Assembly (NCBI GenBank): GCA_021613335.1
Contig: JAJTWR010000311.1
Span: forward strand, 248,001 to 312,000
Length of the DNA stretch: 64,000 bases
DNA from: Whitmania pigra
Lineage: Eukaryota; Annelida; Clitellata; Hirudinida; Haemopidae
Direction: 5' to 3'
The notes beneath the pieces are model-generated. The model saw only the letters and a program-made list of their open reading frames with translations. It made no database searches and was not told the origin of the DNA. The stretch's first letter is position 1; each line of letters starts with the position of its first letter. The translations under genes and the position numbers were made by a program. Below, piece by piece: positions 12,463-25,400 of this stretch.

Positions 12463-15400
12463 TTAAATAGTTATTGGATTCAAGGGGTCCTTTTTTTCAC
12501 AATTTTCATTAAAACTTGATAGACTTTTGAACTGATGAAAAGTTTCAGATTGACAATTAGTTTTGTCATTTTGAAATGTTGAAGGAGATGCAGAGGTGGC
12601 TGATGGACCGTCGCATATTTCACCCCCGTCCATACCTTCTTCTTCGGCAGTAGTTAAAAAAACAGTTACTTTGCTGTGAGGCCTGGAACCTCTCGATTGG
12701 TAATTCAAGGAGTTCATCTCGCAGAACTTCAGAAGGGGCCGTGTTAGGGAAGCACTTAATCTCGACCTGACAAAACTGCGTCGTGGTTTGTACGGATGGT
12801 GATATCGTCCTCTGAGCTTTGATTGGATTTGCGTTCTTTGCAAGAGATCCAATTTCTTCTGACGAGCCTATTTCCAAATATAATCAAATTAATATTTTAA
12901 ATACTCAAACAAGATACTTGAATTGATCGCATTCATTCGAACAATTAACTGTATAAGATATAAGTATAGCATAACAATTATTGTAGTAGTCAAAAGTTAC
13001 GTTAAATTGTATTTTCAAAATTTTGTAACGAAAGACAGATTTTTCAATAATAACCAGTTAGCAAACAAAGATTTTAAAATCGGTTGAAGTAAGGGGTAAG
13101 ATTTTTATGAGTACACACCAGATCCCAAAATCTCATATCAAGCCCTACTATTCCTTCAGATCCACGGAAGAAACCAGTTCGATTAGTCGCTCAATAAACT
13201 TATCAGTTAAATTACTAGTTTTCGGACCCGCACCATTTATTACTATGCGTACAGTATGGAATAATTATTGATGTCGGAAGATTTACTGATCTTACTGGAG
13301 CTCAATTTAGATGAAATTACCTACATATACTCCTGCAATAAAAACAAGTATGCGTATATTACAAATTGCCAAGAACACATTGACTGGAGTATGGGGTCAT
13401 TTCCCCCACACCTTTGGACCCCCGTGGCAGAAACGGCCTCATTTAAGGCCTAGAGGAAAAACGATCCCCTCCTGACTAGACTCTATAAAAAGGTCACCTC
13501 CTCAGTTGAATGAGAGTTAGTCCTCCTCCCCATGAATTTTTGGCTATAAATAAAAAAAGGTCATTTCTTCAAGTTTGATCGAGGGTTTGTCCCCCGGAAA
13601 AAGCTGAAATGACGTCCTTGTCCCTAACTCGTTCCATCCCTGAAAATTTTATTTTCAAAATATTACAAGGGATACATCGAACACTTAATAATCGTTTTTA
13701 ATTTAGAAACGGAAATGATTTCCTTTGTTATTGTTAATAATTTATTATTTATTATTTATTATTGTTAATAATAAAGCATTTTCTGCCCTGAACCGGAATG
13801 ACTATGCGTGAAGAATTTTAGTACATTTGTTTGTTTGAAAAGTATCAAAGCCGCCAGAATAAAAATTAACAAAAACAATCACACTATTTAATGACAACAT
13901 TATAAATTTGTGTCATATTTCTAACATTTTTTTAAACCAGGATATTGAAGTTTGAAACATGATTACCATCACTCAAATCTTAATCATCCACAATCCTCAG
14001 TGCTGCAGCATTCAGCTTGCACCTGAACCTTAATCGTTTCACCTGAATAAAGCACTGAAATCGCGTTGTCCACATATCCGCCTTTTTGTCATTCTATATC
14101 TTTGTGATCTCTTCATTTTATATTATTATAAAGATATTAGATAGTAGATATTTTCACATGAGATCCAGTGCTATTTTAAACTATGAATAACACAAATTGT
14201 TGCTTCACTGTACAATGAAATATAGTCAGGAGGAAAACCATGAATAAACCCCATTACTTCATGATAATTCTCCAAACAAAAATTTGATTGTGGGGAAATT
14301 TTAGTATGTTATGTAATTATACATTTGTGATTATCTCTTAAATTTTCATCGAGATATTTTCACGCATTAATTAAAAAATTAAAAGAACATGATTTTGAAG
14401 CGTCCAATGACCATGAAAGACACTTTCAAAATTCATCGATTATTAACAAAAATTTCGTGAAAAAATTATTAATAAGTAATAACATTTTTTTTATTTCCAA
14501 GAACTTTAAAGCATTTGTTATCCATTGATTTTATTAAGGTTTTTACGAATGTTCTGTCCAGTTCTTTCCAGGCACCCGTAATGGCGTTTTCCAGGTCAGA
14601 TTTGAAGTGGAACTGCATTCTATTATAATAAACCAGCCTTAATAACATTCCCCAGACATTTTTTATGAGATTTAAATCCGGGGAACAGGCAGGCCAACAC
14701 ATAACTTTCAAATTTCTGCTCTGGAAAAATGTCTTCGTTAACTTGGAAGATCGGGGCATTTTCCTGCTGATAAATAATATTTATTTCATAATAAGCTTCC
14801 CCATAAGGCAGAAGATGATCTTCTAAAACTTTGATGCAATCCACTGAAGAAAGGCCTCAAACTTAGTCAATCCTTTACTGGAAATCCCTCCCAGGTCATC
14901 ACCGAAACGAGACAAATTTTTGAAAAAAATTAAAATTGAGCTAAAATTTGTTAGTTAAACTTTTTAGTTAACTTTTGCTAGTGATGGACATTTCATGTCA
15001 GATTCAGTCATTGCTGCAATTCCAAAAGCTGACTGACAAAAACATTCACTTTTTCTAATCAGATTTCCACAACTGACCAGCATAGCACCATCTGGTACTA
15101 TTTGGCTGGATAATGGATTTTTTTGCAATTTCCTCCATAACGTCATTTGCTTTTGGGCTCCTACTTACTGAATTCTTAACATTCAAACTATTCAAAATAT
15201 TCAAACTATTATATTCAAACTGTTACATTTAAACTATTATATTTAAAATATTATATTCAAACTATTATATTTAAAATATTATATTCAAACTATTATGTTT
15301 TCAACGATATCTTCTTTACACATATACTCCGTTCGCTTGTCAAATAATTATAGATCAGCTTTTGCTAAATCTGTCACTGGCTCTCGTAAATGTTGTTTGC

Positions 15401-18400
15401 ATGGGACCCAAGATTTACTCTACTGTTCCACTCAATATCACCAACCTTTCTAATCTTTACGCTTTTAAGAAGGCATTAAAACACTTTATTATTAACTTTA
15501 TTAACTAAGTTTTTTGGATTTAGTTAAGCTTTTTCTTGTAACTAAAAAAAGTATTTAAACAATTAGTTAGTAACTTTTTAGTGAACTTTTGCCCACCACT
15601 GGGGAACACTGTATTGTGAATCTGTTTTGCATGATTATTAACGTCACTTTATGCGTCATATTTTCAGTCTAATAGTCAATGAAACATCCAGTTTGGCCAT
15701 AGCCCAAAGAGGTTTGCCCATCCCTGTCCAGCTTATAACAAAGTAACAGTGTCACTTACTATTTAATACAAAAAGACTATTGGCCTTGGGCGTTTGAGCA
15801 AACTGAGACGAAGAATATTTATTTAGATGATTTTGTTTTGATGTTGCTTTCTGGTTGTTTTTTTTTATATTTTACATTTATATTTTTATTTAAACCATGC
15901 AATATCTTGATATTATCTTTTGCAATAACAAATTGTAAATGTTATTAATTTCAAGCTCACCATGATGACATGAATTAGATAAACATTAAGTAGATAATGA
16001 AATATTATTAGCCTCAAATCCCTCTCACGATCGTTATTTTCAATCCTACCTTCATGACATCGGAAATCTGTCGTGTATAATTCTTGTAAATGACGGAATC
16101 CGTTGGTCTTTCGACGACTTTGATCGTTTCGAGGTTTTTGGGTGCATGCTTGAAGCGAGGCTCCCTGGGTTGAAGGATTCTTATATGTCTCCATTTATGC
16201 ACAAAGGTGATGAGAGTGACCAGCCATACTCCCATGATGAGGGATATTATACAGAACTCACCGGCACTGAAGACATGTGTGAGAACTTGTGGAGCTGAAA
16301 ACCATCAACTAAGCATTGTCATCATGTCATCTGTGACATGGACAGGATTTTAAAATCGGTGAAAAAATTTAAAATCAAAGTAGGTGAGTAAATTCATTTA
16401 AATGTATGCATAAGCACTGAAACAGTCAAGTTTAGTATTGGTGCCAAAGTGGCAAACAATAATTTTAAATTAAAGACACATGGGGAAGGAAAAACATTTG
16501 TAATTTCTTTAACGAAACATATAATATGCTATAATCATTGATGTCAGAAGCCAGAGCCCAGCTCATAACAAAGCGGCTAGCCTAGCTATTTCATTAGCTA
16601 ATCATCAATTTCTAGTTTTGCTAGGTCCTCCAAAGGAAGATGCTGATGTAAAACTATCTTTTGAAGTGAAATGGAAGTGCTTCTGCTAATTCTGGCTATT
16701 CCGACGAGTTGACTCGATGTTGCAGTATAACCGGGAACGGCTTTGAAATTGAGCATGTAGTTCTGCTCATTACAAATAATCTAAAGCATTCAAATGTTCA
16801 TCAGACATTTGTGACCTGTAGCAGGATTTCGCGTACTTCACCATTGAAGACTTTTTTTGTCTTCTCACACATTACGTATTAGTGCCAAAGGTTGAAATGA
16901 ATTCAAGAGCAACTATTTTAAGCCCCATTTAAGCCATATTGGTCAAATGGATGGCATTTGTGAAATTCGGTCAAATTTCCTTCTTTAAAATTGTCCTTCA
17001 GGGTTGCAAATCTATAACTTCCATTTGCAAGTCTTCAATGACAGAGTCAAGTGGATTTTCGAAGGTTGTTATTTTTTTTAGCATCGAGATCAAAACTGTT
17101 CCAGGAACTGTTTCATACCGAAAATGACATCTTGAGCAACAAACAATTGAACGCATAGTAGTGCATCGCATACATCCTCATCTCTGAACAAACATTGTTC
17201 AAAACACCAATCGACTTTTAAAGAATGCTCGTTAATCTCAGCGCCTTATTAGATTTTGATTTAGTTTGATCACCTCTGTCAGCTTCACTGATACCAGTGG
17301 TGATGCTGATCCAGCTGATTTTGCAACATTATTGTTTATTCAAATCTCGCTAATGAAAATTTTCCTGCATGCCCCAGGATCAGTTTCGAAGTAATTATGT
17401 TGACACAGAAGATAGATCCGGAGCATAGAGACACCATGCTATCTTGCTAGTGCTCTCTCCGCTTGTGAGGAGGCTGAAACGTGAAAATAACGATAGTGAC
17501 AAAAAAAATTAAATGCAAAATAGTTGAGGTAAAAGCGGAAGCCAAACCGATCGAGGATGAAAGTTCAAACGGCTTTAACAGTTAACAGTATTTAACAGGT
17601 ATAAGGAGGTATTGTGAAAGTATCATTAAAGAAGTTGAAGAAAGATTTAGTGACAAACCGATTGAGATTGCTGAGACTATTTGCAAGTCGATTTGAGACA
17701 TATCAATCAATGTAAGATCTACAAGACTAAGAAGTCATAAATGTTTGTAATAATTTTCCAATTCTCAATGCAGAAGCTGTACTTGCGGATTTGAAAGCTT
17801 TTACATTTTTCATAAAGTCTATGCTTGATTGTGAAAGATACAAAGCAGACGAAAGCCCATTGACAAAAATATTGGAAGCTGAAATGGAGTACTGCGAGTT
17901 ACAAGCGCTCTATGAAATTCTGTAACCACTACTTCATTTTAGCACAATGAACAGGATACTCAGCAGGGCAAGAAATAGAATGGCACCAGAAACTTTAACT
18001 CATTGCATGAAGAACCTGAATTTCCAATGAAAGATTTTCTAGACAGAATAATAGATTTATATGCTTTGAAAAACCTCGGCAATTAGGATTTTTTCGAAAG
18101 TTTCATTTTTTTTTATTATGGTTTGTGTGATTACTTGTTAATGTGCTTGTATAGTGCTGCTAGTCATTAAAAATCCTTTTATCGAACTGACAAATTATTC
18201 GATTTCAAATTGATATTTTGCAAAAAAAACCTTCCCGAACTCCTGTAATGCTCTCCGAATCATACTGTCTGAAAGAAACTCTGTTCAGAACACCAAGTTT
18301 CGAAGCTAAGTTAGAATATCAAATAGCCTTTTTTCCGGCATCTCAGAGTCTCCACTGTTCGCTTTCTTTAAAGGCACGCATAGTGATGCATTTACTTCAA

Positions 18401-18920
18401 CAACGACTTAGGCTGATAATGGCGCTACATAAATGGTCTTATTATTAATATTAAAGTTGACTATACATGAATATAATGAATTTTGAGGTAAGATTCAGTG
18501 GTACCCAGCTTAACGAATGCAGTTCGTTCCAAAGCGGAACACAGTTTCCAATAGATTTTTGTGTTAAATTGAGTTACGAAAATAAACTCCTGAAAATAAG
18601 CCCTAGCGCCTCTTTTGGGGAAAAAATGAATATAAGACACTGTCTTATTTTCAGGGAAACACGGTATTTAACATCAAAGGACAGGAAGAGACGTTCGTTG
18701 TGTGAAACGAGTTCGTTATACTGAATGTTCGTTATCTTCATTAAAAAATTATATCTTCCAATATTATTTATTCCATTTCGGTTTTCCCAATAACAATGAA
18801 AAATCTATAAAAAAAAAAACTCTGAAATGCCCACCTGAATCAGTTGAAAATTCTTTATAATTGTCAGTGGCGTTGTAAAACTGCATATCCGTAACAATTG
18901 TTTTCTCTCGACAAAGCTTC
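12463..18920 (-). CDS. Unidentified single-pass membrane protein, last three exons
   Basis: Three minus-strand exons join in phase with GT-AG sites: 18920-18835 (86 nt), 16294-16050 (245 nt) and 12867-12463 (405 nt, ending in TAA). The joined 244-residue C-terminal part reads from outside to inside. First a short ectodomain end, REKTIVTDMQFYNATDNYKE. Then a hydrophobic segment, FCIISLIMGVWLVTLITFV, followed by HKWRHIRI, so the cytosolic side is basic. Then a tail with ETIKVVERPTDSVIYKNYTR (two candidate tyrosine sites) and ARQKKLDLLQRTQIQSKLRG. The rest is a Ser/Thr-rich, low-complexity end. Consistent phase at both junctions argues for a real gene. I do not recognise the family; a fibronectin-like or immunoglobulin-like ectodomain is possible but unseen. 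Upstream exons should lie between 18921 and 22448, but I could not find them. Confidence 0.7.
13540..13620 (-). repeat. Copy of the dispersed ~130-bp TIR repeat, one end
   Basis: The block running from aggtcatttcttcaagtttg to the terminal aaatgacgtccttg matches the right half of the complete copy at 21243-21375. The GC-rich stretch at 13390-13540 may be a second, older copy joined to it. It lies in an intron of the membrane-protein gene. Confidence 0.6.
14460..14930 (-). mobile_element. Tc1/mariner-like transposase remnant
   Basis: Minus-strand frames give WGGISSKGLT, then LEDHLLPYGEAYYEINIIYQ, QQENAPIFQ, and WPACSPDLNLIKNVWG. This is the order of the second half of a Tc1-like DDE transposase. 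The usual QQDNAP aspartate is Glu here, and the usual Glu of SPDLNPIENVW is Lys. The frame is also broken, so it is inactive. It lies in an intron of the membrane-protein gene. Confidence 0.85.
14945..15610. mobile_element. Probable hAT-type element or fragment around the minisatellite
   Basis: The sequence ttttagttaacttttgctag near 14962 recurs as ttttagtgaacttttgccca near 15580, in the same orientation. AGTTACT-rich ends followed by CCACTGG are common at hAT termini. Minus-strand text near 15060-15100 hints at a transposase piece (STRWCYAGQLWK, frame unclear). The boundaries are uncertain. Confidence 0.35.
15180..15300. repeat. AT-rich minisatellite (ATTCAAACTATT-type unit)
   Basis: Imperfect tandem copies of a unit of about 15 bp, such as attcaaactattatatttaa, run for about 120 bp. 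Confidence 0.8.
17550..18085 (+). mobile_element. hAT transposase C-terminal remnant
   Basis: The stretch gcaagaaatagaatggcacc, then cagaaactttaactcattgc, and the end atagatttatatgctttgaa match, at the DNA level, the open hAT tail at 46607-46858. A deletion has removed the segment that in the other copy encodes TTASIERSFSTMN. Stops and frameshifts interrupt the rest. No terminal repeats are visible. It lies in an intron of the membrane-protein gene. Confidence 0.75.
18490..18740 (+). mobile_element. Nested MITEs: GGTACC/GTTCGTT element interrupted by an AATAAGACA element
   Basis: The outer element begins near agtggtacccagcttaacga and ends near gagttcgttatactgaatgt, with GTTCGTT-type subterminal repeats. 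Within it, at about 18588-18667, sits a second element containing ctgaaaataagccctagcgc, then atataagacactgtcttatt, then ttcagggaaacacgg. The inner element recurs at 19565-19665, whereas the outer halves are not repeated there. Confidence 0.6.
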
Positions 18921-19564
18921 CTGCCAGCTCAACTCAAGCTGCGAGGAGAAATTGTTATGTTTGAATTATGACAGTGAATGCGAAATGATCCCCAGATTGG
19001 TGCAAACAGAAAATTCTTTCCTCTTATTTCACTTATATCGCTTTCGAATTAGTCTGATGAACAGCATGTAATAATTTCATATTATTTCGGAAGGTGAAAC
19101 TAACGATCAAGCCTCACGAGACAAACACGTGTGAGTGATGTTACGCTTCAAGGTTTTACATCCGGGAGCGCAAAATGTCCTCAGCAATGGCCATAAAGTG
19201 CTAAGCGTTAACCGGCAGCACCGGACAATTTGAGGTGATGATTTCCTGAAACTAATGCCATTACTGGAAGAGAGTTGTGAAATTGCTATTGACGTTTAAA
19301 TACGATCCTGTCCCCTGGCCTTATTTTTTCATACCCATGAGTTTTCTGAGCCTATCGACGTTTTGGCGTCCGTAAAACAAATCGAAGTAATTCCAGCATC
19401 ACGCACACATCATGCTAAAAATGCTCATCACGCAATGGCACTAAAGTCGGTACACTTGAGATAACTCCACACGCGATTATTGATTTCAATTTGTGCCCCT
19501 CGATATTTTGGTGCACGATTTGATGCACAGCACAAGCGATGAGCGGGTTACAGTTGCATCTACC

Positions 19565-19665
19565 GTCTTTCCCCGAAAATAAGACAGTGTCTTATATTAA
19601 TTTGTGCTCCAAATGACGCGATAGGGCTTATTTTCAGGGGGTGTCTTATATTTGTTTAATCAACA
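19565..19665 (-). mobile_element. Second copy of the AATAAGACA MITE
   Basis: The plus strand reads ttccccgaaaataagacagt, then gtcttatattaatttgtgct, then gatagggcttattttcaggg. This is the reverse complement of the inner element at 18588-18667. The core is partly palindromic (ATAAGACAnTGTCTTAT). Confidence 0.7.
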
Positions 19666-20480
19666 ACCAACCAGCACATTTTTTCATGTTACACCATTTA
19701 TTATTATGTTACAAGAGACAAGGAGCATGGTTTTAATCATTTATTAATAAAAGAATCTTACAAGAATGTTAGAAAAGGCTTCAATTGGAGATTTTTTAAA
19801 TTAGTCAAATACAGTCATATCAACTTCTTCATTGTAAATCTCCGAACTCTGATTTCCTGTTTGAATTGCTTGCGAATCCATTTTCCACAGAACCTCTATC
19901 TCTCACATTTAGCAGAGAAAAAAACTTTCCTTAAATGAGAAATTATTCTCCTTTTTGTCCCGTGCTGCATTGGTAACACAGCTGTCAGTGATTTTAATCA
20001 CTGATTTCTTAACCTAACTCGCATTCTCTCACAGATTAGGCTTCACAAAGTTTCCGATTCACACTTGTCTTTGCGTTTTCCTCGACCAAACTGTTAACTG
20101 AGATCATCACGCTATGCGGATCGTTCGGATATTCAATTTCTTTTCTTTACAGAAAGTTCTAACATTCTTGTCACATGAGTCCTTTTCTTGCAGTTGATGG
20201 AATAACTTTTTCTTTCTGAACTCATCTTGTCGAAATAACAATTATTGGTAAATCTATTACACATACGACATACTGGATTTAAAAGATTATTAAACACAAC
20301 CCGATGCAACTGTATTCTAGAGCCGGTTGTCTGTTTAAAGTGTCTGCTTACCCACTTATAATAACAACTCTTTTTAACTCTAACTTCTAATATCTAAATA
20401 TGCTTAGGATTATTAAATTTATCTACCATGTCTGCATGGATAGTTTCCTTATCTAGTTTATTACATCGGCAAACCAACCT
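19666..20480. other. Non-coding, nothing recognised
   Basis: AT-rich sequence without exons that I can join to the membrane-protein gene, and without repeats seen elsewhere in the window. The same holds for 18921-19560. Missing upstream exons of the membrane-protein gene may hide in either stretch. Confidence 0.3.
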
Positions 20481-20484
20481 TGCA

Positions 20485-21140
20485 TTGAAATAATTTATTT
20501 TTCCCGAAGAAGAATCGACATTCAACCTGTTTCGTTTGTGGATCCTTGCTTCATCAGAAGAAAGATTGCCCACAGAACAACTGCAAAGGCACAAGACAAG
20601 ATAGAACCAAGAAGATCAAGAAGATTGAAGGTGACGTCGGATCTATACATCGGAGATACACAGAAGTCAGCTTTGGTGAGACCAAGGTTAGGATGCAGCT
20701 CGCTTCTGGTGCAGATGTAACAGTAATCAGCAGAAAGGCCTGGGAACGGATAGGTTCACCAACTCTGGAAAAGATGACGCCACCGCTGCGTGCTGCAAAC
20801 GGAATTCCGATTGAGGTCCTGGGTCAATTTGATGTACAGTTCATCTGCGGGAAATATTCAGACCACCGTCGCTGCTATGAGGCTTAAAACATTGAACATA
20901 TCGAGTATCGAGTGGATGAACCAACTTTCACCTCATCAGAAGGCCTTCGATGCCATCTGCTGCAAGATTGAGCGGAAACCAGAAAAAGAAAGGAGACACT
21001 TAGCCAAAGCTTTGGCTGGAAAGTTTCCAAATGTCTCCAGAGAGGAGTTGAGAAAATGCAAGATTATTATCCCAAATTATTATTCCGTCATTATTCCAAA
21101 GTCTACCAAAAATTCAGGAGAGGGGCGGTTGAGCAAACCC
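20485..21140 (+). mobile_element. LTR-retrotransposon remnant: gag zinc knuckle and protease
   Basis: The frame from about 20510 encodes a CCHC knuckle, CFVCGSLLHQKKDC (C-x2-C-x4-H-x4-C), then a basic linker. A retropepsin-like part follows: VRMQLASGADVTVISRKAWE and LRAANGIPIEVLGQFDVQF. The catalytic motif expected as D-T/S-G reads A-S-G, so the protease would be dead. The frame breaks at about 20887, and no RT is seen downstream. Gypsy/BEL-like elements have this order. LTRs are not visible. Confidence 0.7.
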
Positions 21141-21242
21141 TCGTAAAACATGAGATGACATCTATTCCAAAGTCGGGAGGGCAACGCCACCAAACCCAAA
21201 TTACGTCTCTATATGGAAAGCTTAAAAATCAAGGGGTAGAAA

Positions 21243-21375
21243 CAGGGACGTAATTTGAGGGGGCAAGGGAGGGGAAACGGCCCCCCTGATTTTAGGCGCA
21301 AAAAAAAGAGGTCATTTCTTCAAATTGTGCGAGGGTTTGCTTTCTCTCTTGAAAAAATCTGAAATGACGTCCTTG
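21243..21375 (-). mobile_element. Complete ~133-bp MITE with 8-bp target duplication
   Basis: The termini cagggacgtaatttgagggg and aaatgacgtccttg are inverted repeats (about 13 bp with one mismatch). The flanks ggtagaaa (21235-21242) and ggtagaca (21376-21383) match at 7 of 8 positions, which suggests the hAT superfamily. The interior has AAAAAAAGAGGTCATTTCTTCAA and GAGGGTTTG blocks shared by other copies near 575, 13540, 42417, 45031 and 61144. There is no coding capacity. Confidence 0.8.
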
Positions 21376-21383
21376 GGTAGACA

Positions 21384-22448
21384 TTTTGAATTTAAAGATG
21401 TCATTTTCAGTACTGTCGGTGCTGCCTAAGTGTTCATTCACAACCTCACGAAAATTGAATGAAAAGGTCGATTTTTACCACTTTTCCTGTTAGCCTACGC
21501 AGCCCACATGACGGATCTCGTGCACCATCAAATTACAGGCTTCATATTTCAAAATTGTGAGCGGTTAGGGGTAATATGAGGTACCTGACGGCTAAATATA
21601 AGTATTTATTTCAATTTGTATTGACAGTGTCTTTTTTAGAACCGACTGGAGATAAATTGAAGTACGTTTTATCATTAGTTTTTCAATTAATGAGGTCCCC
21701 CTAGTCGTAAAAAAAAACGAAACAGCTGACCAGTGCCGATTGGCTGACAGTTTGCTTACAAATGAATATTCAAATGACTGACTTTTGATTGACTTTTATG
21801 AGTTCTAAAAAGTAGTTAATTACTTGATTAGTTTAATTTATTAATTAAGAAAGTAGTTATAGCTACTTGCATTCTAAAGTAGGTAGCATATGGCTGTAAC
21901 TACTTATGCCATGTAATTCTCAGGTAGTTGTAACTATAGTTGAAGTAGATGGTGCCCCATATTGACATTTTGTCATTTACGGCATCATTTCGTTTTCTGT
22001 TTCAGTAGGAAAATTAATTCTTGGTTCATTTTTGTTTCCACAAGTTGCCATTTAATCCTCCCACTTCTACCTCTTGTCTATCTCTCAGCCTGTTTGTCAG
22101 CCAGAGTAAAAATCTGTCTTCAATCACAAGTATAAGAATTGAGCAGCTGTTTGACTTATGCTTTAAGTAGGTCATTTGACATTACACGATCTTCCATGCC
22201 AAACATATCGCTTAAGACATTTTGGAGTTGATAAGGGTATAGAAACACAATTCTAGAAGAACTGTTTGTCTGCACTTGTAACTTTAATTGTCCAAAGCCT
22301 CACAAATGTGATTGTAATTTAACAAGAATAAACACCTGCAACCAATCTTAAGCTAATTTCACGATTAATAAGAAGTTGGAGAAAAATATATTGGTTCTTT
22401 GAAAATATATGTTTGTTAAAGCCCATTTCATATAAATCTATCAGCCAT
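21384..22448. other. Region downstream of MROH1, non-coding
   Basis: This must contain the MROH1 3' UTR (minus strand). Around 21790-21960 there are several AGTAGTTA/TAACTACTT repeats of the kind found at hAT ends. I see no exon or RNA gene. Confidence 0.35.
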
Positions 22449-25400
22449 TCAAATATCATGGAGCAAGGATATAGCTTTAGCTGCTTTCACACGGACTTGA
22501 ATCTCCTCATCCTTAAGCAAGCTTACCAGAGCTGCAAACGTAATTTATGATTAATGAGAAAATACACCCCATTAAAATATTGTGTATAACCTTGACATCC
22601 TTGTTCCTTCAAAGCAAATAGCATTTTGTCATTTGGAAGATTTGAAAGTAAACAACCTACGAAATGGATTAAAAACTTAAAAAATTGCCCCATAATTGCC
22701 TGAAAAGACATTAATAAAACCTAAAAATACAGCTGCATTCCCTCTGATTTTTGGACAGGTACTTTTGAAATATGACAGACTTCCCATCACAAAATAACTA
22801 AACTTGTCAGAGAAATCTTCTGCCTTATATAACACAATAAAGAAAAACCAAGTCATTAAATTATTTGGTCAAACATTGCTGAATATTTGAAAGACCCTAC
22901 GATCGCCTTTGAAAGCAGCTTTAAGAAGAGAAAATATTCGCTTGAATCTCCATATTTGCTATATCCTTGGAATAACTCGTTCATATTCTCAGATCCTAGC
23001 AAAGGACCAACTTTCCTCAAAGAATATAAGCTAGACTGTGGACAAGTAAATAAGAGTTATGTAAATAAATTTGTGGTTTATTTATCTGGGCGAGAACGGG
23101 GAATTCATGGTCATCAGGTAACTATGGTTATGACAACATCTGATTCTGTAATTATGTTAAACAAATTCTATGTGCCCCATTTTGTTGTTCACAGCATGTG
23201 AATTCTACAGAGAGCCATATTTTTAATAACCTGTTGAGCATAGTGACTAAAACACATGGGTTATTTTCATTTTTAGAGGTTTTCTGTCTTATTTCATACA
23301 TTAAATATTTAGTGTTTTACATTTGAATTCTGACTGAAATCTATTACGAGATATTTTTACACAAAGTATGAACTACAATTAATATAAATATACTAATAAT
23401 TTGGCATCTTGTTTTTTTTTATTTTAATCTAAAGAGTACTGTTTATCTTGTCTGAATGAGTGGATAGTCAGTAATAAATCTTTAAGCGACCATAAATCCC
23501 CTATTCTATCCTAGCTGTAACTACAGGATTAGAGGCTTTGTTAACTGTCATAAGGGTTCCTTAAAAAGGGTGTTTTGAGATGGCAAAAGTTTGATTTGAA
23601 CACTAAGCTTGCCAAAGTGCAACCAAACCCTCTAACCCAACTTGCACAGACTCATAATTAAATGTCATTTTAAAAATATAATTTTCCTGACCTGTTGAAC
23701 TTGAACATTAGAATCATCTAAATGGATTACCATTGTGACCAAATTTAATTGGATTTGCTCAAGAAATGGTTCTTTAAGATCACCCGAACCAAATGTTGCA
23801 AGATCTCCAAATAAATTCAAAGATGCAGCTCTAACCTCAGCCTTTTCCTGTTAGTATTAACATATAATGTTAAATATAATATGTCATGTATACATATATA
23901 AATATATTTAATACATTTGAACAATTCAGTTAAAAGTTAAGGGGCTCCCTGAAATTGGCCAGCCAGCCCAAACTAATAACATTTTACTACTAAATTTGTT
24001 TTGACTGGCAATCGATTTTGCCTCAAAATGGAGAGATTAGTTGAAAAATGTTGCAACAGGAAATGGGCCGCTTTATTTAATCGGGCATGTCATGGTGGCC
24101 CTTACATGATGAATGAAATTTTTTTTTAACTGCACTTTATTAAAATATTAAGCATTTAGATGAGTCTCGGTTTTTCCACAGAAATTGATTTTCTTGGGAA
24201 ACTAAAACTTGGTTGAGTGAACTCTAAATAAAATTGGAACTTATCTGGGGTCAGACAATAACATTTCAAAACCTCAAAAATGAGGGCCCCTAATATATAT
24301 GGATAAACCTAACCTTTTCAAAAAATGGTCTGATTCTAAGAGCCACAGTAATTAAGACATTTTGGACATCATCTTCTTTCAAGTCTTTCAACACATTTGA
24401 TAATCCTTCCATTGATTCTAGTGAAATTACATCAGAAGTATCATCCTTGTCATCTAATCCTCCACTCAAAGCTGAGAGCAAAGTGCTACAATATTTCTGA
24501 ACCTAAAAGTTAGACCTAGATGTAATAAACAATATTCTTCATCCCAAAACATCATCAATATTAACGACCATCACTTGACCACAATTTGAGACATTGCCGA
24601 GGCCTCTAATGCAGAGTCTCCTAACTGTGGGATCCGTGTCCATGAGCCTTCCGACTAAACAATTCATTAGCTTATCAACCATCACAAGATCATCATTACA
24701 TTTTGCTTTTATGAACTGTAATGCAAGAAATTGTCCAACATTTAATAATCATATCACACAGTAAACATTCAAGCAAACTCGGTTGCATCAATATGGTTTT
24801 TTTTTAATGCACGCATTCAGTCAACAAAACCAACCTCAGCAAAAAAGGTTGCAGTTAAAATTCTCTGAGGTGGGTAAAGGCTTGATATCATTGGGCTCAA
24901 ATAGTTAATTATTTTTGGCATGAAGTCAGACTGACTTTTTACTAAACAACTAAATGTTCAAGAAATTAAAAAATGATAAGTTATGACAAGTTAATGATAA
25001 GTCAATACGATATGATAACTTATGACAAGTTAAGAAATTTGACAACCTTGCAAAAGTTGCCATTCCTTCAATGAGGTTTGGCTGCTGGTCAAGAGCCATA
25101 ACATTCCATGCTCCACTAACATCAAGGTCATTCATTAAAGCTTCATGCTTACAAGCCAACTGCAACTGTCTCAAACCTTCCAGAGCAATATGAACTGGTC
25201 TAACAGAAAAACCAGAAGAGCTGGTTGTTATACTGCTCGAATCACCGCACACTTTCCTCTGAAACGCAACACATATTCGTTGAGAACAATCATTCAATCA
25301 TGAAAATTAATGGGAAAATTGGTAAATAAAAAGAGGAGGAAGTTCACAAAAGTACAATTTTCAACTGATTTTTAAATCAATGTAAACTCTTGTATGAATT

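Noticed and set aside
22887..23201. 104-codon plus-strand open frame
   Set aside because: It lies opposite MROH1 exon 22901-23035, whose minus-strand reading matches the family and has correct splice sites.
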